This document shows positions 42,247-51,943 of a stretch of 64,000 nt of DNA, in pieces. The translations under genes were made by a program, and so were the position numbers. Under the pieces are notes generated by a model. The model saw only the letters and a program-made list of their open reading frames with translations, was not told where the DNA came from and ran no database searches. Where the stretch lies: contig NZ_JAUXOV010000036.1 in NCBI RefSeq assembly GCF_030684215.1, forward strand, positions 1 through 64,000, written 5' to 3'. Within the stretch, counting starts at the first letter, position 1. Each line of letters opens with the position of its first letter. The stretch is from Pseudotabrizicola sp. Lineage in GTDB: Bacteria; Pseudomonadota; Alphaproteobacteria; Rhodobacterales; Rhodobacteraceae.

Positions 42247-43059
42247 ATGCTGATCGCGCATCTGTCCGACCTGCACATCTCGGCAGGCCCCCCCGAAACC
42301 GCACCTGTGCGGCGCGATGCCCCGGACATGGCCCGGCTAATCGTGGCCGATCTGATGGCGCTGCCCCAGCGCCCCGATGCCGTGCTGATCACCGGTGATG
42401 TGGCGGACGGCGGATCGGTGGCCGATTATGATCTGGTGCGCAGGATCCTTGCGCCGCTGTCAATGCCGGTGATGGTGGTGCCGGGCAATCACGACAGGCG
42501 CGGGCCGATGCGGGAGGCCTTTGGCGGCATGGTCCCCTATGCTTCGCCAGACGCCCTGTCTGCGGGCACGCTGCATTTCGAGGCCCATGTCGCGGGCGCG
42601 CGCATCATCGGGCTGGACAGTCTGGTGCCGGGTCGTGTCGAAGGCGTTCTGGACACTGCGCAGCTGGACTGGCTGGAGCATCGTCTGGCAACTGGAACGG
42701 CACCTGTGTTTTTGATGCTGCACCATCCACCGTTTCCAACCGGCAACGCCCATTGGGATGCCAGCGCCTTGCAAAAAGGGAGGGAGCGGCTGGGCCAGAT
42801 TGTGCAGGCATGTCCCGCCCCAGTGCGCCTGCTGTGTGGACATGTGCATCAAGCGTTTCACACGCAATGGGCGGGGGGCTATGCGGCCGTGGGGGGCAGC
42901 CCTGCGTTCCAATATGGCTTTGGCTTTGACGAAAGAGCCGAGCCGCCGCTGATCGATGCGCCCTATGCGTGGTGGATGCATCACCAAAGAACCAACGGCA
43001 GCTTTGCGGTGCATCCACGGGTTGTGACCTTGCCCTCGCGCAACGACCTGCCACGCTGA
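42247..43059 (+). CDS. Metallophosphoesterase (GpdQ/CpdA-like phosphodiesterase)
   Basis: From ATG 42247 (GGAGG 9 bases upstream) the protein has 270 residues. All binuclear-metal motifs are present: HLSDLHIS, ITGDVADGG, PGNHDRRGPM, MLHHPPFPTG and CGHVHQAFHT. The fold is that of cyclic-nucleotide and glycerophosphodiester phosphodiesterases. Being the last gene of an ABC import operon, it probably hydrolyses the imported compound in the cytoplasm, for example a glycerophosphodiester. The lack of a signal peptide supports this. Confidence 0.88.
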   Translation: MLIAHLSDLHISAGPPETAPVRRDAPDMARLIVADLMALPQRPDAVLITGDVADGGSVADYDLVRRILAPLSMPVMVVPGNHDRRGPMREAFGGMVPYASPDALSAGTLHFEAHVAGARIIGLDSLVPGRVEGVLDTAQLDWLEHRLATGTAPVFLMLHHPPFPTGNAHWDASALQKGRERLGQIVQACPAPVRLLCGHVHQAFHTQWAGGYAAVGGSPAFQYGFGFDERAEPPLIDAPYAWWMHHQRTNGSFAVHPRVVTLPSRNDLPR

Positions 43060-43252
43060 CGCCGCCCGCAGCGGCGGCGATGTAGCGCCGTCTTGAGGTG
43101 ATCCGCATTCCTATCCCCTGTCCCCGGCGATGCCGGTCGCGGTCCAGCAGGTCAATGGCGCACCACAGCGCACTTGCACCGTCGCACACTTCACAAAGCG
43201 GGCTGAATGACAGTCTGGCCCCGGATTTTCATCAGAAAGTCATGTGGTTAAA

Positions 43253-43327
<75 letters not shown>

Positions 43328-43366
43328 ATCGGCACTGTCCGACGGGTTTCGTCGGTGCGTGGCGGG

Positions 43367-43395
43367 TGATTAGACGCAAACGCTACGGGGTGCAA
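43367..43395 (-). promoter_or_regulatory. Sigma-70-type promoter of tRNA-Thr
   Basis: On the minus strand TTGCAC - 17 bases - TAATCA lies 40 bases upstream of the mature tRNA 5' end. Spacing and hexamers are near consensus. Confidence 0.7.
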
Positions 43396-43451
43396 GCCCC
43401 TTTTCTGGGCCTCTCTGGACCAATTCTGCGGGCTGGGGTATAGCGGCTGCG

Positions 43452-43655
43452 ATGACAGCGAAAATCGGAAAAACCCAAGGCAGCAAAGCCCCTTTGACCG
43501 CCGCCGAAGTGCGTGAAGCGCGGCTCAAGGTGGCGTTGAAGGCCAATATGGCGCGGCGTAAGTCGCAGGCAAAGCAGCGTGGGACCGAGAAAAAATTGCC
43601 GGAGCCAGACTTCGGGGCAGAGTCGGACAATCGTTCCGGCACACACAAAGAGTAG
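43452..43655 (+). CDS. Small basic protein upstream of murA
   Basis: A 67-residue Lys/Arg/Ala-rich protein with a helical core ([28 protein letters not shown]). It has no membrane segment. A small basic gene of this type often precedes murA in Rhodobacterales, and it ends 8 bases before the murA start, so it is probably a real co-transcribed gene. Function is unknown; nucleic-acid binding is only a guess from its charge. Confidence 0.72.
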   Translation: MTAKIGKTQGSKAPLTAAEVREARLKVALKANMARRKSQAKQRGTEKKLPEPDFGAESDNRSGTHKE

Positions 43656-43663
43656 GGCAGGGC

Positions 43664-44938
43664 ATGGATTCGATTCTGGTCAAGGGAAACGGCGCGCTGA
43701 ACGGGGTGATCCCGATTGCGGGGGCAAAGAATGCGTGTCTGACGCTGATGCCGGCCACACTGCTGTCGGAAGAGCCGCTGACGCTGACCAACGCGCCGCG
43801 CCTGTCCGACATCCGCACTATGACGCAGTTGCTGGAATCGTTGGGGGCCGAGGTGGCCAGCCTGGCTGACGGACAGGTGCTTGCCATGTCCAGCCACACG
43901 ATCGACAACCATACCGCCGACTATGACATCGTGCGCAAGATGCGCGCCTCTATCCTCGTGCTGGGGCCGATGCTGGCGCGCGACGGGCATGCCATTGTGT
44001 CGCTGCCCGGCGGTTGTGCTATTGGCGCGCGCCCCGTGGACCTGCACCTTCAGGTGCTCGAGGCGATGGGGGCAGCCCTTGATCTGCGAGACGGCTATGT
44101 TCATGCGAAAGCCACTGGCGGACGGCTGCGCGGCGCGGTGTTCGAATTCCCCTTCGTCTCGGTTGGGGCCACGGAAAACGCGCTGCTGGCGGCGACTCTT
44201 GCCAAAGGAACCACAGTCTTGAAAAACGCCGCGCGTGAGCCGGAAATCGTCGATCTGGCGCGGTGTTTGCGCAAGATGGGCGCGCAGATTGACGGTGAGG
44301 GCACCAACACGATCACCATTCAAGGTGTGGACCGTCTGGGCGGGGCCACCCACCCGGTGGTGACTGACCGGATCGAGCTTGGCACCTATATGCTGGTCCC
44401 TGCGATCTGCGGCGGCGAGGTGGAATGTCTGGGCGGCACGCTGGAACTGGTCGGCGCTTTTGCCGAAAAGCTTGATCAGGCCGGGGTGTCCGTGACTGAA
44501 ACGCCGCGCGGTCTGAAGGTCAGCCGCAAAAATGGCCGGGTGTCGGCTGTCAATGTGACAACCGAACCCTTCCCCGGTTTCCCGACTGATCTGCAAGCGC
44601 AGATGATGGCGCTGTTGTGCACTGCTGATGGTGTCAGCGTGCTGGAAGAAAAGATTTTCGAGAACCGCTTTATGCACGCGCCGGAACTGATCCGCATGGG
44701 CGCAAAGATCGACGTTCACGGCGGAACGGCCACGGTGACCGGGGTGGATAAGCTCAGAGGTGCGCCGGTCATGGCGACCGACCTGCGCGCATCGGTCAGC
44801 CTGATCCTTGCGGGTCTTGCTGCCGAAGGCGAAACCGTGGTCAGTCGCGTGTATCATCTGGACCGCGGCTATGAAAAGGTCGAGGAAAAGCTGAGCGCGT
44901 GCGGCGCAAAAATTGAACGGATCAGTGACCGGGTATGA
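43664..44938 (+). CDS. murA: UDP-N-acetylglucosamine 1-carboxyvinyltransferase
   Basis: A 424-residue EPSP-synthase-like enzyme of the usual MurA length. It starts [26 protein letters not shown] and has the active-site Cys in [17 protein letters not shown] (the Cys that fosfomycin attacks). [15 protein letters not shown] and [13 protein letters not shown] are family signatures. It adds enolpyruvate to UDP-GlcNAc, the first committed step of peptidoglycan synthesis. Its stop overlaps the DUF2948 gene. Confidence 0.97.
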   Translation: MDSILVKGNGALNGVIPIAGAKNACLTLMPATLLSEEPLTLTNAPRLSDIRTMTQLLESLGAEVASLADGQVLAMSSHTIDNHTADYDIVRKMRASILVLGPMLARDGHAIVSLPGGCAIGARPVDLHLQVLEAMGAALDLRDGYVHAKATGGRLRGAVFEFPFVSVGATENALLAATLAKGTTVLKNAAREPEIVDLARCLRKMGAQIDGEGTNTITIQGVDRLGGATHPVVTDRIELGTYMLVPAICGGEVECLGGTLELVGAFAEKLDQAGVSVTETPRGLKVSRKNGRVSAVNVTTEPFPGFPTDLQAQMMALLCTADGVSVLEEKIFENRFMHAPELIRMGAKIDVHGGTATVTGVDKLRGAPVMATDLRASVSLILAGLAAEGETVVSRVYHLDRGYEKVEEKLSACGAKIERISDRV

Positions 44939-45408
44939 CAGATGCTCGGTTTGAAGATGGTGATGAACGCCCCCTGCGCCTGATTGCGCAAGAGGCGGAC
45001 GACATCCCGGTCATGGCCGCGCTGGTGCAGGATGCGGTGTTTCCGATTACTGAAATGCGCCATGATGCAAAGGCCCGCCGCTTTGCCATTCTACTGAACC
45101 GCTTCCGCTGGGAAGATCAACCCGCAGCCCAGGCGGCAAAGCGCCCCTATGAACGGGTGCGCAGTTTGTTGGTGATCGAAGACGTGCTGCGCCTGCGCAG
45201 CAACGGCATTGACCGCACGGACCGTGACACGGTGCTGTCAGTCCTGACGCTTGATTTCACACCGGGCGTTGACGGTATGGGCACCCTGACCCTTACGCTG
45301 GCAGGTGACGGGGCCATCGCGATCGAGGTCGAGGCGGTCAGCCTGCGACTGGAAGACGTGACCCGCCCCTATGTCGCGCCCTCTGGCAAGGCACCTTACC
45401 ACGGTTGA
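44935..45408 (+). CDS. DUF2948-family protein
   Basis: A 157-residue soluble protein. The start [29 protein letters not shown] and [14 protein letters not shown] are typical of DUF2948, an alphaproteobacterial family normally found right after murA. It overlaps murA by 4 bases. Function is unknown. In relatives the next gene is usually hisD; here it is followed by 187 noncoding bases and a SulP transporter, so synteny breaks at this point. Confidence 0.9.
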   Translation: MTDARFEDGDERPLRLIAQEADDIPVMAALVQDAVFPITEMRHDAKARRFAILLNRFRWEDQPAAQAAKRPYERVRSLLVIEDVLRLRSNGIDRTDRDTVLSVLTLDFTPGVDGMGTLTLTLAGDGAIAIEVEAVSLRLEDVTRPYVAPSGKAPYHG

Positions 45409-45595
45409 CGCGCACTGCTTGCGGGTTGGCAACCCGCGCAAATGCCGCTAAGGCAATCACAGCGAACATGGAGCCGGGTGCAATTCCTGGCTGGCTCTTC
45501 CGGCCGCCGATCCGCCGGACCACGTCTTACAGACCCTGACTGATCATCGGCATGGCGGCCTATGTCGTATCGGTCTGGAACGGAACAAAACAAAC

Positions 45596-47086
45596 ATGAT
45601 TTCTATTGATGCATACCGCGATCAGTGGTTCGGCAATGTCAGGGCCGATCTGTTGTCGGGCCTTGTTGTGGCCCTTGCCCTGATCCCCGAGGCAATTGCC
45701 TTTTCCATCATCGCGGGGGTGGACCCCAAGGTGGGGCTTTACGCCAGCTTTTCCATCGCCGTGCTGATCGCTTTTGTCGGCGGGCGGCCCGGCATGATTT
45801 CGGCTGCCACAGCCGCGACGGCGGTGCTGATGGTCACGCTGGTGCGCGATCACGGGCTGCAATATCTGCTGGCCGCCACCGTTCTGGCGGGGCTGTTGCA
45901 GATCGGCATGGGCCTTTTGCGCTTGGGCTTTGTGATGCGCTATGTGTCGAAATCGGTGATGACCGGCTTTGTCAACGCGCTCGCTATCCTGATCTTCATG
46001 GCGCAATTGCCGGAACTGGACCCGACAAAGGTGACATGGCTCACCTATGCGCTGGTCGCTGCGGGTCTGGCCATCATCTACCTGTTTCCCTATGTTACCA
46101 AGGCCATACCCTCGCCGCTGGTCACCATTGTCGTGCTGACCGCACTGGCGCTGTTCTTTGGCTGGGATGTGCGCACCGTGGGCGATATGGGCGAACTGCC
46201 CGACACCCTGCCGGTGTTCTTGATCCCCGATATCCCGCTGACCCTGAAAACCCTGCAGATCATCTTCCCCTACGCACTGGCCGTGGCCGTTGTCGGCCTG
46301 CTGGAAAGCCTGATGACGCAGAACATCGTCGATGATTTGACCGATACCAAATCCGACCGCAATCAGGAATGTATCGGCCAGGGCATCGCCAACACCGCCA
46401 CCGGCTTTATCGGCGGCATGGCAGGCTGCGCCATGATCGGCCAATCCATCATCAACGTCAAATCCGGCGGACGCGGGCGCTTGTCCTGCTTTGCTGCAGG
46501 GGTCTTCCTGCTGATCTTCTGCGTCGGTCTTGGCGATTGGGTCAGCCAGATCCCGATGGCCGCGCTGGTTGCCATCATGATCATGGTCAGCATCGGCACC
46601 TTCTCATGGTCATCAATCAAGGCGCTGAAAACGCATCCGAAATCGTCCTCCATTGTCATGTTGGCCACCGTGGTTGCCGTGGTTTACACCCACAACCTTG
46701 CCATCGGTGTGCTGATCGGCGTGCTGCTCTCTGGCATCTTCTTTGCCGGCAAAATCTCGCAACTGTTCCGGGTGACTTCGACCATCACCCCGGATGGCCG
46801 CACGCGCACCTATACGGTCGAAGGCCAGATGTTCTACGCCTCGGTCGAAGATTTCATGAACGCTTTCGACTTCAAGGAGGCGCTCGACCGGGTAATCATC
46901 GATGTGACCAACGCCCATATCTGGGACATCTCCTCGGTGCAGGCGCTCGACATGGCGGTGCTGAAATTCCGCCGTGACGGGGCCGAGGTCGAGATCAAGG
47001 GCATGAACGAAGCATCAGAAACCATCGTCGACAAGCTTGCCATACATGACAAGCCGGGCGCGATGGACAAGCTGATGGCACATTAA
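45596..47086 (+). CDS. SulP-family anion transporter with STAS domain
   Basis: A 496-residue protein. The first 380 residues hold 10-12 membrane segments with the SulP start [34 protein letters not shown] and a central [28 protein letters not shown]. The C-terminal 100 residues are a STAS domain (FEALDR-like [28 protein letters not shown]). SulP members move sulfate, bicarbonate or other anions. The paired Usp gene 12 bases downstream is common for BicA-like bicarbonate types, but substrate cannot be read from sequence. Confidence 0.9.
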   Translation: MISIDAYRDQWFGNVRADLLSGLVVALALIPEAIAFSIIAGVDPKVGLYASFSIAVLIAFVGGRPGMISAATAATAVLMVTLVRDHGLQYLLAATVLAGLLQIGMGLLRLGFVMRYVSKSVMTGFVNALAILIFMAQLPELDPTKVTWLTYALVAAGLAIIYLFPYVTKAIPSPLVTIVVLTALALFFGWDVRTVGDMGELPDTLPVFLIPDIPLTLKTLQIIFPYALAVAVVGLLESLMTQNIVDDLTDTKSDRNQECIGQGIANTATGFIGGMAGCAMIGQSIINVKSGGRGRLSCFAAGVFLLIFCVGLGDWVSQIPMAALVAIMIMVSIGTFSWSSIKALKTHPKSSSIVMLATVVAVVYTHNLAIGVLIGVLLSGIFFAGKISQLFRVTSTITPDGRTRTYTVEGQMFYASVEDFMNAFDFKEALDRVIIDVTNAHIWDISSVQALDMAVLKFRRDGAEVEIKGMNEASETIVDKLAIHDKPGAMDKLMAH

Positions 47087-47097
47087 GGGGCGTGGAT

Positions 47098-47952
47098 ATG
47101 ACACAGAAAATCATCGCACTGGTTGACGGCTCGACCTATTCGGCATCGGTCTGCGACCACGCCGCATGGATCGCGGGACGCACCGGCGCTGCTGTCGAGG
47201 TGCTGCACGTTCTGGGCCGCCGTGAGGGGGTCGACAAACAGGATCTGTCTGGCACCATCAAGCTCGGTGCCCGCACCGCGCTGATGGAGGAACTGGCGGA
47301 ACTCGATGCGCAGCGCGCCAAACTGGTGGTGCACCGTGGCCGCGCGATCCTTGAGGATGCCCACGCCATTCTGACCCGCGCCGGGGTGGCCGAAATCACC
47401 ACCCGTCTGCGCAATGGTGATATCGTGGAAACCGTCGCCGAGATCGAAGCTGATGCCAGCCTGATCCTGATCGGCAAGCGCGGAGAGGCGGCGGATTTCG
47501 CCAAGGGCCACCTTGGATCGAACCTCGAACGCATCGTGCGCGCCAGTCACAAGCCGGTTATCGTGGCCTCCCGCGCGTTCCGGCCGGTGCAAAAGGTGCT
47601 GGTGGCTTATGACGGCGGCGCCTCGGCGATGAAAGCCATCGATCACATCGCCGGCTCGCCCCTGTTCGCTGGGCTGCAAGTGACCGTGGCAACAGTCGGC
47701 GCACCATCCGCAGAGGTGAAAAAGGGCCTCGATGACGCAAGCGCCATGCTCCGCGCCGCCGGGCTTCAAGCTCAGACGGCCATCGTAGAGGGGCAGGCCG
47801 AAACCGCACTTGCCAAGATGGTCGAGGCTGACGGCTTCGACATGCTGGTAATGGGGGCTTACGGCCATTCGCGCATCCGCTCGCTGGTGATCGGCTCGAC
47901 CACCACAGAAATGTTGCGCGCCTGTAAAGTGCCTGTCGTTTTGGTCAGGTAA
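47098..47952 (+). CDS. Tandem universal stress protein
   Basis: From ATG 47098 (AAGGGGCGTGG upstream) the protein has 284 residues with two Usp domains. The second contains VLVAYDGGASAMKAI and ends MGAYGHSRIRSLVIGSTTTEMLRACKVPVVLVR, with the ATP-binding Gx2Gx9GS/T-like pattern (G-A-Y-G-H-S ... GSTT). The first domain (ADASLILIGKRGEA..HLGSNLERIVRASHKPVIV) keeps the same pattern. It probably forms a pseudo-dimer that senses ATP or AMP and may modulate the SulP transporter encoded just upstream. Confidence 0.9.
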   Translation: MTQKIIALVDGSTYSASVCDHAAWIAGRTGAAVEVLHVLGRREGVDKQDLSGTIKLGARTALMEELAELDAQRAKLVVHRGRAILEDAHAILTRAGVAEITTRLRNGDIVETVAEIEADASLILIGKRGEAADFAKGHLGSNLERIVRASHKPVIVASRAFRPVQKVLVAYDGGASAMKAIDHIAGSPLFAGLQVTVATVGAPSAEVKKGLDDASAMLRAAGLQAQTAIVEGQAETALAKMVEADGFDMLVMGAYGHSRIRSLVIGSTTTEMLRACKVPVVLVR

Positions 47953-48056
47953 CATCGGCCCGTCACACCTGACACAGCCAGCAAAGACCAATCCCGGGCG
48001 GTTGATTTTCATTCAACCCGCCCTGTCATCAAACCTTCACTGGACCGGCGCAAACC

Positions 48057-48082
48057 ATTCCATTATTCTTGAATTATGGAAT
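48057..48082. promoter_or_regulatory. ArsR operator overlapping the start codon of the arsR-arsC fusion
   Basis: ATTCCATTATTCTTGAATTATGGAAT is a 26-bp near-perfect dyad (outer arms ATTCCAT/ATGGAAT, inner ATTC/GAAT). The right arm includes the ATG of the gene, so binding would block initiation. It is an excellent candidate for autorepression. Confidence 0.7.
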
Positions 48083-48924
48083 CAATTCGCGCCGCCCAAG
48101 CCTTCGCCATCCTCGGTCACCCCGGTCGCCTTGCCGTGTTTCGGCTCTTGATGCGCTTTGCCCCGCGCGGCGTGCGCCCGACTGAGATTGCCGATGCGCT
48201 GGACCTGCGACCCAACACCCTGTCTCACCATCTGGCCGACCTGACCGCCTGCGGTCTGGCGAAGGTCGACCGACAGGGCAGGTCGCTGTTCTATTCGGTC
48301 GATCTTGGCACCACCGAGGGCCTCATAGGCTATCTCGCGCTTGATGTCGGTCGCGCCCGCCCCGATCTTCTTGGCCCCCTCCAGCCCATCCTTGAGGATA
48401 TCATGCCCCATCAGAACACTGATTTCGATGTGCTTTTCATCTGCTCGGGCAACTCTGCCCGCTCCATCTTTGCCGAAGTGCTGCTGCGCGATCTGGGGCG
48501 GGGTAAATTCCAGTCCTTCTCGGCTGGCACCCGGCCCAATACCGAACTCAACCCTTTTGCGCTCGATGTGCTCAGGCGCAACGGCCATGATGTTTCAGGC
48601 CTGCGCTCCAAACATATCTCGGAATTCCAGCAGCCCGGCTCGGTCGAGATGAATTTTGTCTTCACCGTTTGCGACACAGCCGCTGCCGAAGATTGCCCGC
48701 CGTGGCCCGGCCAACCGATCACCGGTCATTGGGGCTTGCCCGACCCTGCACGCGCCACCGGCACCGACGCCGAACGGGCGCTGGTTTTTTCCCAGACCTA
48801 CGCCGCCCTGCGCCGTCGCATCGCGGCCTTTGTCGAGCTGCCCTTTGACCAACTGACCCGCCTTGCGCTGCAAACCCATGTCGATGCCATCGACGCCGAC
48901 GCTCTGACACACACAAAAGGCTGA
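48076..48924 (+). CDS. ArsR repressor fused to ArsC arsenate reductase
   Basis: A 282-residue fusion. Residues 1-105 are an ArsR winged helix ([24 protein letters not shown]). From about residue 115 comes a low-molecular-weight-phosphatase-type arsenate reductase with its P-loop [14 protein letters not shown] and later Cys residues ([10 protein letters not shown]) that may replace the usual CxxxxxxC pair. It reduces arsenate to arsenite (or binds it) and represses its own operon. An operator-like dyad covers the start codon. It is the first gene of an arsenate operon with a GAPDH and ArsJ. Confidence 0.9.
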   Translation: MESIRAAQAFAILGHPGRLAVFRLLMRFAPRGVRPTEIADALDLRPNTLSHHLADLTACGLAKVDRQGRSLFYSVDLGTTEGLIGYLALDVGRARPDLLGPLQPILEDIMPHQNTDFDVLFICSGNSARSIFAEVLLRDLGRGKFQSFSAGTRPNTELNPFALDVLRRNGHDVSGLRSKHISEFQQPGSVEMNFVFTVCDTAAAEDCPPWPGQPITGHWGLPDPARATGTDAERALVFSQTYAALRRRIAAFVELPFDQLTRLALQTHVDAIDADALTHTKG

Positions 48925-48928
48925 TCCC

Positions 48929-49936
48929 ATGCCCCGTATCGCCCTCAACGGCCTTGGCCGAATTGGCAAACTCGCCCTGCGCAACCTGATCGACTGTGGG
49001 GCGGGCGGCGACATCGTGCTGATCAACGACCCCGCAGGAGACGCCGAACAGCACGCCCTGCTGATGGAATTTGACTCGGTGCACGGCCGCTGGCCCACCC
49101 TCGTCAGCCATGAGGATGGCGCGCTGATCCTCAGCAGCCAACGCATCCGCCTCAGTCATGAGAAAACCATCGACGCCCTGCCGCTGGCAGAGCTTGGCGT
49201 CGACCTGGTGATCGATTGCACCGGCGTCTTCAAAACTGCCGCCAAACTCGCGCCCTATTACAAGGCCGGAGTGAACAAGGTCGTGGTCAGCGCCCCGGTC
49301 AAGGATGGCGGCGCACTGAACCTTGTCTATGGCATCAACCACCACCTCTATGACGGCACCCAGACCCTTGTTACCGCAGCGTCCTGCACCACCAATTGCC
49401 TCGCCCCGGTGGTCAAGGTCATCCACGACTCTTTCGGTATCAAACACGGTTCGATCACCACGATCCATGATGTGACCAATACCCAAACCATCGTCGACCG
49501 CCCTGCCAAGGATATGCGCCGCGCCCGTTCGGCACTGCTGAACCTGATCCCGACCACCACCGGCTCGGCCACTGCCATCGCCCTGATCTATCCCGAACTC
49601 GCCGGCCGTCTGAACGGTCACGCCGTCCGCGTGCCGCTACTGAACGCCTCGCTCACCGATTGCGTGTTCGAGGTCGACCGCCCCACCACCATAGCCGAGG
49701 TCAACGCCCTGTTCAAAACCGCCGCCGATGGTCCGCTCAAAGGCATCCTTGGGTACGAGACCCGCGCGCTGGTCTCCTCCGATTTCACCAACGACCCGCG
49801 CTCGGCCATCATCGACGCTCAATCCACCATGGTGACGGGCGGTACACAGGTCAAACTCTACGCATGGTATGATAATGAATGGGGCTATGCCTGCCGACTG
49901 GCCGACATTACCCGCATGGTCGCAAAGTCCCTCTGA
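48929..49936 (+). CDS. Glyceraldehyde-3-phosphate dehydrogenase of the ArsJ type
   Basis: A 335-residue GAPDH of the standard length: NAD loop [16 protein letters not shown], catalytic Cys in [14 protein letters not shown], and [11 protein letters not shown] at the end. Next to arsJ and an ArsR-ArsC fusion it belongs to the arsenate-detoxifying class that forms 1-arseno-3-phosphoglycerate, which ArsJ exports. It follows the fusion gene by 4 bases. A glycolytic role is less likely in this setting. Confidence 0.93.
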   Translation: MPRIALNGLGRIGKLALRNLIDCGAGGDIVLINDPAGDAEQHALLMEFDSVHGRWPTLVSHEDGALILSSQRIRLSHEKTIDALPLAELGVDLVIDCTGVFKTAAKLAPYYKAGVNKVVVSAPVKDGGALNLVYGINHHLYDGTQTLVTAASCTTNCLAPVVKVIHDSFGIKHGSITTIHDVTNTQTIVDRPAKDMRRARSALLNLIPTTTGSATAIALIYPELAGRLNGHAVRVPLLNASLTDCVFEVDRPTTIAEVNALFKTAADGPLKGILGYETRALVSSDFTNDPRSAIIDAQSTMVTGGTQVKLYAWYDNEWGYACRLADITRMVAKSL

Positions 49937-49943
49937 CCGCCTC

Positions 49944-49992
49944 ATTTTCTGTTAGAAAATATCCCGGGGGGTCCGGGGGGCTGGTCCCCCGG
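49944..49992. repeat. Two inverted repeats in the GAPDH-arsJ gap
   Basis: ATTTTCT-gtt-AGAAAAT is followed by CCGGGGG-N6-CCCCCGG. The pair sits in the 83-base gap between two genes that should be co-expressed. I recall similar AAAATATCCCGGGGG palindromes between genes in Rhodobacteraceae genomes, so it may be a dispersed extragenic repeat that affects mRNA processing. Confidence 0.55.
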
Positions 49993-50019
49993 TCCGACAC
50001 CGGTCCAAGGAACCACCCG

Positions 50020-51267
50020 ATGACCGATTTAAACCCCCTGCGTGCCTATGCCTCGGTCACGGCCGCATATTGGGCCTTCATGCTGTCAGACGGCGCGCTG
50101 CGGATGCTGGTCCTGCTTCATTTCAACGCGCTTGGCTTCTCTCCGGTGCAACTGGCGTGGCTGTTCCTGCTGTACGAGGTGGCAGGCATCGCGACCAACC
50201 TCGGTGCGGGTTGGCTCGCGGCGCGCTTTGGCCTCGCGGCCACGCTTTATGCCGGGCTGGCCTTGCAGATCGCCGCACTTGTGGCACTGGCGCAGCTTGA
50301 TCCGGGGTGGAGCGTTGTGGCCTCGGTCGCCTTTGTCATGGCGGTGCAGGGGATGTCGGGCGTGGCCAAGGATCTGGCCAAGATGTCGTCGAAATCCGCC
50401 GTCAAACTGCTGGCCCCCGCGACCGATGGCGGGTTATTCCGTTGGGTTGCGGCGCTGACCGGATCAAAGAACGCGGTCAAGGGGTTTGGCTTTTTCATTG
50501 GTGCGGCTCTGCTTGGCCTTGCCGGGTTCCATGCGGCGGTCTGGGGCATGGCTACGGTTCTTGCCATTATCCTGACCGCGGTGGTGCTGTTTCTGCCGGC
50601 GGGCCTGCCGGGCCGGATGAAGTCCGAGGACGGCTGGGGCGGATGGCGCTCCAAAGACGCACGCGTCAACCGGCTGTCACTGGCCCGCATGTTCCTGTTC
50701 GGGGCGCGAGATGTCTGGTTCGTTGTCGGCATCCCGATCTATTTTCAGGCCGTTCTGTCCGATGGCACCAGCGAGGGCCGGCGCGAGGCGTTCTTTCTGG
50801 TCGGCGGGTTCATGGCGGTCTGGATCATCGCCTATGGCGCGGTGCAGGCGTTTGCCCCGCGCATCCTTGGCGGCAAGGCCCAGTCAGAGGCGCAAACCAC
50901 CGCCAAGGCGATCTTCTGGTCTGGCCTGCTGGTCCCGATCCCTTTTGCGCTGGCCGCTCTGGCCTATGTCGCGGGCGAACCCGCGCCTTGGCTGACCGCC
51001 ACCCTTATCCTGGGGCTGTTGGCGTTTGGCTTTGTCTTTGCGATCAATTCCGCAGTGCATTCCTACTTGATCCTTGCCTTTGGCGCGGCAGAACGCATCA
51101 CCCGCGATGTGGGCTTTTACTATATGGCCAATGCGGCAGGGCGGCTGATCGGCACGCTTTTGTCGGGGCTCAGCTATCAGATCGGCGGCTTGACTCTTTG
51201 CCTTGTGACCGCCGGGGTGATGGCGGGGGCAAGCTGGTTGGCCGCGCGCAGGCTCAGACAGATGTGA
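50020..51267 (+). CDS. arsJ: ArsJ, organoarsenical efflux permease
   Basis: From ATG 50020 (AAGGA 8 bases upstream) the protein has 415 residues with about 12 membrane segments, a major-facilitator fold. It starts LRAYASVTAAYWAFMLSDGALRMLVLLHFNALGF and has SGVAKDLAKMSSKSAVK, both typical of ArsJ. ArsJ exports 1-arseno-3-phosphoglycerate made by the partner GAPDH, which then breaks down to arsenate outside. Its end overlaps a convergent PIG-L gene by 14 bases. Confidence 0.92.
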   Translation: MTDLNPLRAYASVTAAYWAFMLSDGALRMLVLLHFNALGFSPVQLAWLFLLYEVAGIATNLGAGWLAARFGLAATLYAGLALQIAALVALAQLDPGWSVVASVAFVMAVQGMSGVAKDLAKMSSKSAVKLLAPATDGGLFRWVAALTGSKNAVKGFGFFIGAALLGLAGFHAAVWGMATVLAIILTAVVLFLPAGLPGRMKSEDGWGGWRSKDARVNRLSLARMFLFGARDVWFVVGIPIYFQAVLSDGTSEGRREAFFLVGGFMAVWIIAYGAVQAFAPRILGGKAQSEAQTTAKAIFWSGLLVPIPFALAALAYVAGEPAPWLTATLILGLLAFGFVFAINSAVHSYLILAFGAAERITRDVGFYYMANAAGRLIGTLLSGLSYQIGGLTLCLVTAGVMAGASWLAARRLRQM

Positions 51268-51940
51268 CCGCCCGCAGCCCGATAGGGCGCAGCATTGGCG
51301 CGGGGGGTAGCAGCGCACGGATATCGGCAAAGGGAAAGCGCGGCTCAAACCGGTACGCCTCGGCCCGCGCAGTCACCGGGGCATTGCACTCGCCCGCCCG
51401 GAACCCGGCCTGACGGATGGCCGTCAGCACAAAGCGTTCCGGATCTTGGCTCGCGTGCGCGCGGATGGCGGTCTCTTTGGCGCCCCAATGCGCGGTCACG
51501 TCCACCCAATGCGTGGGCACAAACCCGGTGCCGTTCAGCGTGTCCATCCACAAGACTGGCACCGTGAACCCCGCCGCCTGTGACGCCGCCATCGACAGCG
51601 CGCGGTGGTCGGCGTGATAGTCATTCGGCGCATGGGTCAGCAACAGGTCGGGCTGCACCTCGGCAATCAGGCCGCGCAAGGCGTCTTCCAGCGGCGCATC
51701 GGCCCGCAGGCCGCCATCTGGAAAGCCCATCAGGCGCGGCAGGCCCAAGGGGGCGAGTGCCGCGACCGTTTCCACCGCCCGCACCTTGCGCAATTCATCC
51801 GGCGGATGGGTGCCGCCCTTGGCCCCATCGCTGGCCACAGCCAGCACCAGATTTGCCCCCATCTCCGCCCATGCGGCAAGCGTGCCATAGGCAAAAATCT
51901 CCAGATCGTCGGGGTGCGCGCCGATCGCCAGTATCTTCAC
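51254..51940 (-). CDS. PIG-L-family N-acetyl-hexosamine deacetylase
   Basis: A 228-residue Zn-dependent deacetylase: AIGAHPDDLEIFAYGTLA carries the HPDD zinc/catalytic motif and APNDYHADHRALSMAA the third zinc ligand. Family members deacetylate N-acetylglucosamine in conjugates such as GlcNAc-inositol. It is the last gene of the sugar ABC operon, 3 bases after the glycosidase gene. Its substrate is probably the imported or cleaved amino sugar; this is inference. Confidence 0.88.
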   Translation of the reverse strand: MKILAIGAHPDDLEIFAYGTLAAWAEMGANLVLAVASDGAKGGTHPPDELRKVRAVETVAALAPLGLPRLMGFPDGGLRADAPLEDALRGLIAEVQPDLLLTHAPNDYHADHRALSMAASQAAGFTVPVLWMDTLNGTGFVPTHWVDVTAHWGAKETAIRAHASQDPERFVLTAIRQAGFRAGECNAPVTARAEAYRFEPRFPFADIRALLPPAPMLRPIGLRAVTSV

Positions 51941-51943
51941 CGC

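Noticed and set aside
43060-43252. Terminator after the phosphodiesterase gene
   Set aside because: CGCCGC-N5-GCGGCG can form a hairpin but no T run follows, so I do not call it.
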